From Paracnuella aquatica (GTDB lineage Bacteria; Bacteroidota; Bacteroidia; Chitinophagales; Chitinophagaceae): 64,000 nt of DNA. The stretch covers positions 62,001 through 126,000 of the forward strand of contig NZ_QOWJ01000015.1 of NCBI RefSeq assembly GCF_003332885.2. Direction: 5' to 3'. Position 1 is the first letter of the stretch. Each line of letters opens with the position of its first letter. Made by a program: the position numbers and the translations under genes. The notes beneath the pieces are model-generated. The model saw nothing but the letters and a program-made list of their open reading frames with translations. It was not told where the DNA came from and made no database searches. Of this stretch, positions 61,386-64,000 are shown in pieces.

Positions 61386-63389
61386 ATGTCTACAGTTATC
61401 AAAAGCATGGAAGTTGGAATTTTACAACACATCACTTTAAACGTTCCAGGAATTTCAATCAATGAAAAGAATATTATCAGTTTATTAGCCAAGGTTTTTA
61501 AAGTCACTTTTGTTAAAGCTACTGTATTTAAGAACTATCATTACGTATACGGCTTTCTGAAGCCAACATCTGAACTTCAAGAAAAATATCGTCTTCAAAA
61601 CGAAATATTAGTACTTATTAGTGATAATGAGCATTTTGATGGTCGCTCGTTCGACTATGTTGATAAACTTTTATTTGAGTTTCAGAATAGGTTAGATAAG
61701 TTATGCGTCTTGTTTGTAAGCAAAGACAAAAAACTAAAAGAAAAAGTAAGAACACACGTTCAGCATAATGCGGAGAGTCGAATAGTTATTCCTTTCTCAT
61801 ATTTAGATTTTCTAAAGGGGGATGCAAAGCAAACTATTTTGCATCGGTTAAAGGAGTTTTTCTACGGCAGAGATTTATTTGCATTTGAATCCCCACTTCA
61901 AAACGATACTTATTTCTTTGGAAGGAATGAAGTCGTCCAGTTCTTTTATGATAAGTTCAAAACCGGTGAAAATAGTGGACTTTTCGGTTTGCGGAAGATT
62001 GGGAAAACTTCTGTTCTTTTTGCATTGAGACGTTATCTTGCCTTTAGAAACGAAATCCCAATTTTTCTTGATTGCCAAGAGCCATCTTTCCATTTGCGAA
62101 GATGGTTTGATGCTTTAGAATATGTAATAAGAAATACAGTACAATATTTAAAATCAGATTTGCAGATTGATATTGAAGTATCTAGTGATTCCTACAGTGA
62201 TTTGAATGCCTCGGAAAGATTCCAAAACGATCTACTGCATATAAATTCTCAAATTGATCAAAAGCGTATTTTAATAATCTTTGATGAAATTGAAAGTATA
62301 ACTTTTGGAATCTCACCATCACAGCATTGGTTTGAAGGAGGGGATTTTATCTATTTTTGGCAGGCGATAAGAGCTATCTATCAAAAAAGACCTAACCTGT
62401 TCTCTTTTATAATTGCTGGAGTAAATCCAAAAGCAATAGAAACTAGCGTGATAAACGGATTCGATAATCCGATATACCGAATGATAACAGCTACTTACTT
62501 AAAATTCTTTGATACAAAATCAACAAAGGATATGGTTAGTGGTATAGGTAATTATATGGGTATGAATTTCGATGAAGAGATTTACACGTACTTATCTGAA
62601 GACTATGGGGGGCACCCTTTCCTAATTAGGCAGGTTTGTTCAAAAATGCACCAACAGTTGTCAAAAAATAGGCCTGTTCAAGTGTCACGGTACATGTATA
62701 AAGAAAATAAAGAGTTGTATGACATTCACTTAAGGGATTACATCGAGTTGATGATTGGTATTCTTCAAAAATGGTATCCCTCTGAATATGAGTTGATAGA
62801 ACTATTAGCAATCGAAGACCTCAAAACATTTGAAGAAAGAGTTAGTGGTTTCGATAAAATGGTTGAGCACTTAATTGGATATAATCTTATTGAAAAATCC
62901 GATACGCGATATCACATAAAGATAGAAGCGATTAAGAAATATCTTTTAGAAAAAACAAAACTGCTTAAAGTTAATTTGCCAATAGAGGATAAGTGGAAAT
63001 TGGTTGCAGAGAAAAGGAATGTTCTCGAATTGGATTTAAGAAAAGCAGTGAAAATGCTTATCAAAGCAAACTATGGTGCTCTTAAAGGAAAAGAAAGGTT
63101 TCTTTCTACAGTTGAAGAAAATAGACGCAATCGGTTGAATGCTTTTGATCTGCACGGTATATTTAACGAAGGTGAAATTTATCTAAATGATTTGAAGACC
63201 TATATCTTAAAAAACTGGGATGATTTTAATAAGGTGTTTCCCGATAGAAACTATTTTGAATTGTCAATGCAGATGATTAACCGCTATCGAATTGATGCAC
63301 ACGCAAAAGATATATCACACGAGCAAATGGTTCAGTTGCTAAGTTGCATTAATGAACTTCAGAGTCGAATTTCTTCATTTCTAGAGTAA
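61386..63389 (+). CDS. STAND/AAA-like NTPase with unknown N-terminal domain and HEPN-like C-terminus
   Basis: 667 residues. Residues 1-165 form an alpha/beta domain (EILVLISDNEHFD, LDKLCVLFVSKD) that I cannot place. The NTPase domain (about 170-430) has Walker A GLRKIGKT at 201-208, Walker B ILIIFDE at 295-301, a sensor-like FIIAGVNP near 340-348 and YGGHPFLIRQVC at 407-418, typical of STAND NTPases. Residues 430-530 are helical with a winged-helix flavour (EHLIGYNLIEKSD...YHIKIEAIKKYL). Residues 545-667 are helical and carry NRYRIDAHAKDI: R633 and H639 fit the R-x4-6-H motif of HEPN RNases. The gene is much richer in AT than its neighbours, alone, and flanked by junction DNA, which suggests horizontal transfer and a defence role. 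That role is inference; an unrelated regulatory NTPase is possible. Confidence 0.75.
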   Translation: MSTVIKSMEVGILQHITLNVPGISINEKNIISLLAKVFKVTFVKATVFKNYHYVYGFLKPTSELQEKYRLQNEILVLISDNEHFDGRSFDYVDKLLFEFQNRLDKLCVLFVSKDKKLKEKVRTHVQHNAESRIVIPFSYLDFLKGDAKQTILHRLKEFFYGRDLFAFESPLQNDTYFFGRNEVVQFFYDKFKTGENSGLFGLRKIGKTSVLFALRRYLAFRNEIPIFLDCQEPSFHLRRWFDALEYVIRNTVQYLKSDLQIDIEVSSDSYSDLNASERFQNDLLHINSQIDQKRILIIFDEIESITFGISPSQHWFEGGDFIYFWQAIRAIYQKRPNLFSFIIAGVNPKAIETSVINGFDNPIYRMITATYLKFFDTKSTKDMVSGIGNYMGMNFDEEIYTYLSEDYGGHPFLIRQVCSKMHQQLSKNRPVQVSRYMYKENKELYDIHLRDYIELMIGILQKWYPSEYELIELLAIEDLKTFEERVSGFDKMVEHLIGYNLIEKSDTRYHIKIEAIKKYLLEKTKLLKVNLPIEDKWKLVAEKRNVLELDLRKAVKMLIKANYGALKGKERFLSTVEENRRNRLNAFDLHGIFNEGEIYLNDLKTYILKNWDDFNKVFPDRNYFELSMQMINRYRIDAHAKDISHEQMVQLLSCINELQSRISSFLE

Positions 63390-63688
63390 CGTTATTGGCC
63401 ATTAATAGGCTGACCTTCCTGTTTATTTTGTATTCGGTCTTGCTTGATTTCTCAGTTGATGCTGCTTATCTATTTGGAATAAATATTGATATCCTTGTTT
63501 AAGGAACGTTACTTTCTGCCTGGCTCTCTCCACAAGGCCACCACACACAGGCCATCTTGCGAAGCCCCCGCGGCGGACTTCGCTTTCATCGCATGCACTC
63601 ACCTGACGCAAAAAACACGCTACATTGTCGCAACCACCCCGGCCAGGCTGTTGGCTACCACCTATTTTTGAAACAACAAAATTTAGCC
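63390..63688. other. Intergenic region of 299 bases
   Basis: The first part is AT-rich like the NTPase gene, the second (from about 63530) returns to the GC-richer composition of the chromosome and contains a hairpin-like gcgaag...cttcgc. No terminator with a clear T-run and no gene was recognised; the minus-strand frame at 63423-63695 has no family features. Confidence 0.5.
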
Positions 63689-64000
63689 ATGGCACTGATC
63701 AACCCGCACATCAACTTCAACGGAAACGCCGAAGAAGCATTCAATTTTTATAAATCGGTTTTTGGTGGCGAGTTCGCCAACATTGTTCGTTTTAAAGACC
63801 TGCCGCCCGGCGGACATCCCATTGCAGCACACGAAGCCGAAAAGATCATGCACATTGCCCTGCCCATTGGCCCCAACGTTTTAATGGGCAATGATGTGCC
63901 GGAGGCCATGGGCAAAACAAATGAGCGGGAGAACCGGTCCAAGATTTCGATTGGCGCAGAAAGCCGCGGGGAAGCCGACAAAATATTCCACGGACTATCG
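63689..64000 (+). CDS. PhnB-like VOC family protein, cut at the window edge
   Basis: The ATG at 63689 starts MALINPHINFNGNAEEAFNFY, the standard beginning of PhnB/3-demethylubiquinone-methyltransferase-like VOC proteins, followed by VFGGEFANIVRFKDLPP and IMHIALPIGPNVLMGNDVPE. 104 residues lie inside the window; about 35-40 are expected to follow. These proteins have a glyoxalase-like fold; most have no known substrate. Confidence 0.88.
   Translation, partial: MALINPHINFNGNAEEAFNFYKSVFGGEFANIVRFKDLPPGGHPIAAHEAEKIMHIALPIGPNVLMGNDVPEAMGKTNERENRSKISIGAESRGEADKIFHGLS

Noticed and set aside
63423-63695. Minus-strand frame of 90 codons next to the VOC gene
   Set aside because: It overlaps the VOC start and a hairpin region; the product looks like a chance frame.

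Overview
The window looks like a stretch of chromosome from a Bacteroidota bacterium, most likely of the Chitinophagaceae type; the family-level placement is inference. Support comes from Bacteroidota-style proteins: a long PurF-like enzyme, SurA-type PpiC protein, DUF3109, tryptophan 2,3-dioxygenase, MSKSILLFF-type lipoproteins and H-boxes of the FAHVASHDLKEPVRK type. Several start sites also carry the TAnnTTTG -7 promoter element of this phylum. Most of the DNA is of roughly balanced GC. One AT-rich gene near 61.4-63.4 kb stands apart. I see no rRNA, tRNA, transposase or CRISPR array. The sequence is cut inside a gene at each end.

Layout: 1-10.7 kb holds an ABC transporter fragment, a single-domain terpene-cyclase-like protein, DUF3109, a solitary LutB, a polysaccharide-deacetylase-like protein, a DMT exporter, PurH, ComEC and SixA. 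10.9-21.2 kb holds a multi-PAS histidine kinase, a GNAT enzyme, a PurF-like enzyme, a second PAS kinase, SurA, a VOC protein and a VanZ-like protein. 21.3-27.3 kb is less well characterised: a porin-like protein, a nitrilase-fold hydrolase, a SnoaL-like protein, a CrtA-like/unknown gene pair, a secreted protein and a lipoprotein with seven WKNG repeats. 27.5-35.3 kb holds tryptophan dioxygenase, PurD, POT and OPT peptide transporters, a lipoprotein and a frameshifted VOC gene. 35.4-39.5 kb is a CDP-deoxysugar locus (RfbF, RfbG, RfbC-like, SAF-domain dehydrogenase). 40-50 kb holds a structured RNA candidate (possibly 6S-like), Lrp, DppC, a glycosyltransferase, MarR with a palindromic operator, acyl-CoA dehydrogenase, a membrane protein, a YpfJ-type zinc protein and an aminotransferase. 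50-60.7 kb holds two tiny genes, a glycosyltransferase, a DMT exporter, the elongasome pair MrdA-RodA, an MBL-fold hydrolase, a serine hydrolase, a DEAD-box helicase and a VF530 protein. 61.4-63.4 kb is an AT-rich NTPase gene, and the window ends in a PhnB-like VOC gene.

Genes that work together: PurH, PurF-like and PurD (purine synthesis, scattered rather than in one operon); POT, OPT and DppC (peptide uptake, also scattered); RfbF-RfbG-RfbC-like-SAF (nucleotide sugar for surface glycan); MrdA-RodA (lateral wall peptidoglycan); MarR and acyl-CoA dehydrogenase (probable regulator and target).

Two signals stand out. First, the AT-rich gene encodes a STAND/AAA-like NTPase with a probable C-terminal HEPN RNase-like domain and an unrecognised N-terminal domain, the profile of an anti-phage effector; this is the best candidate for an undescribed system. 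Second, at least eleven gene junctions carry imperfect hairpins with the same architecture (arms made of short direct-repeated words, inverted against each other) but largely different word sequences, plus three hairpins of the GTCAT-starting kind.
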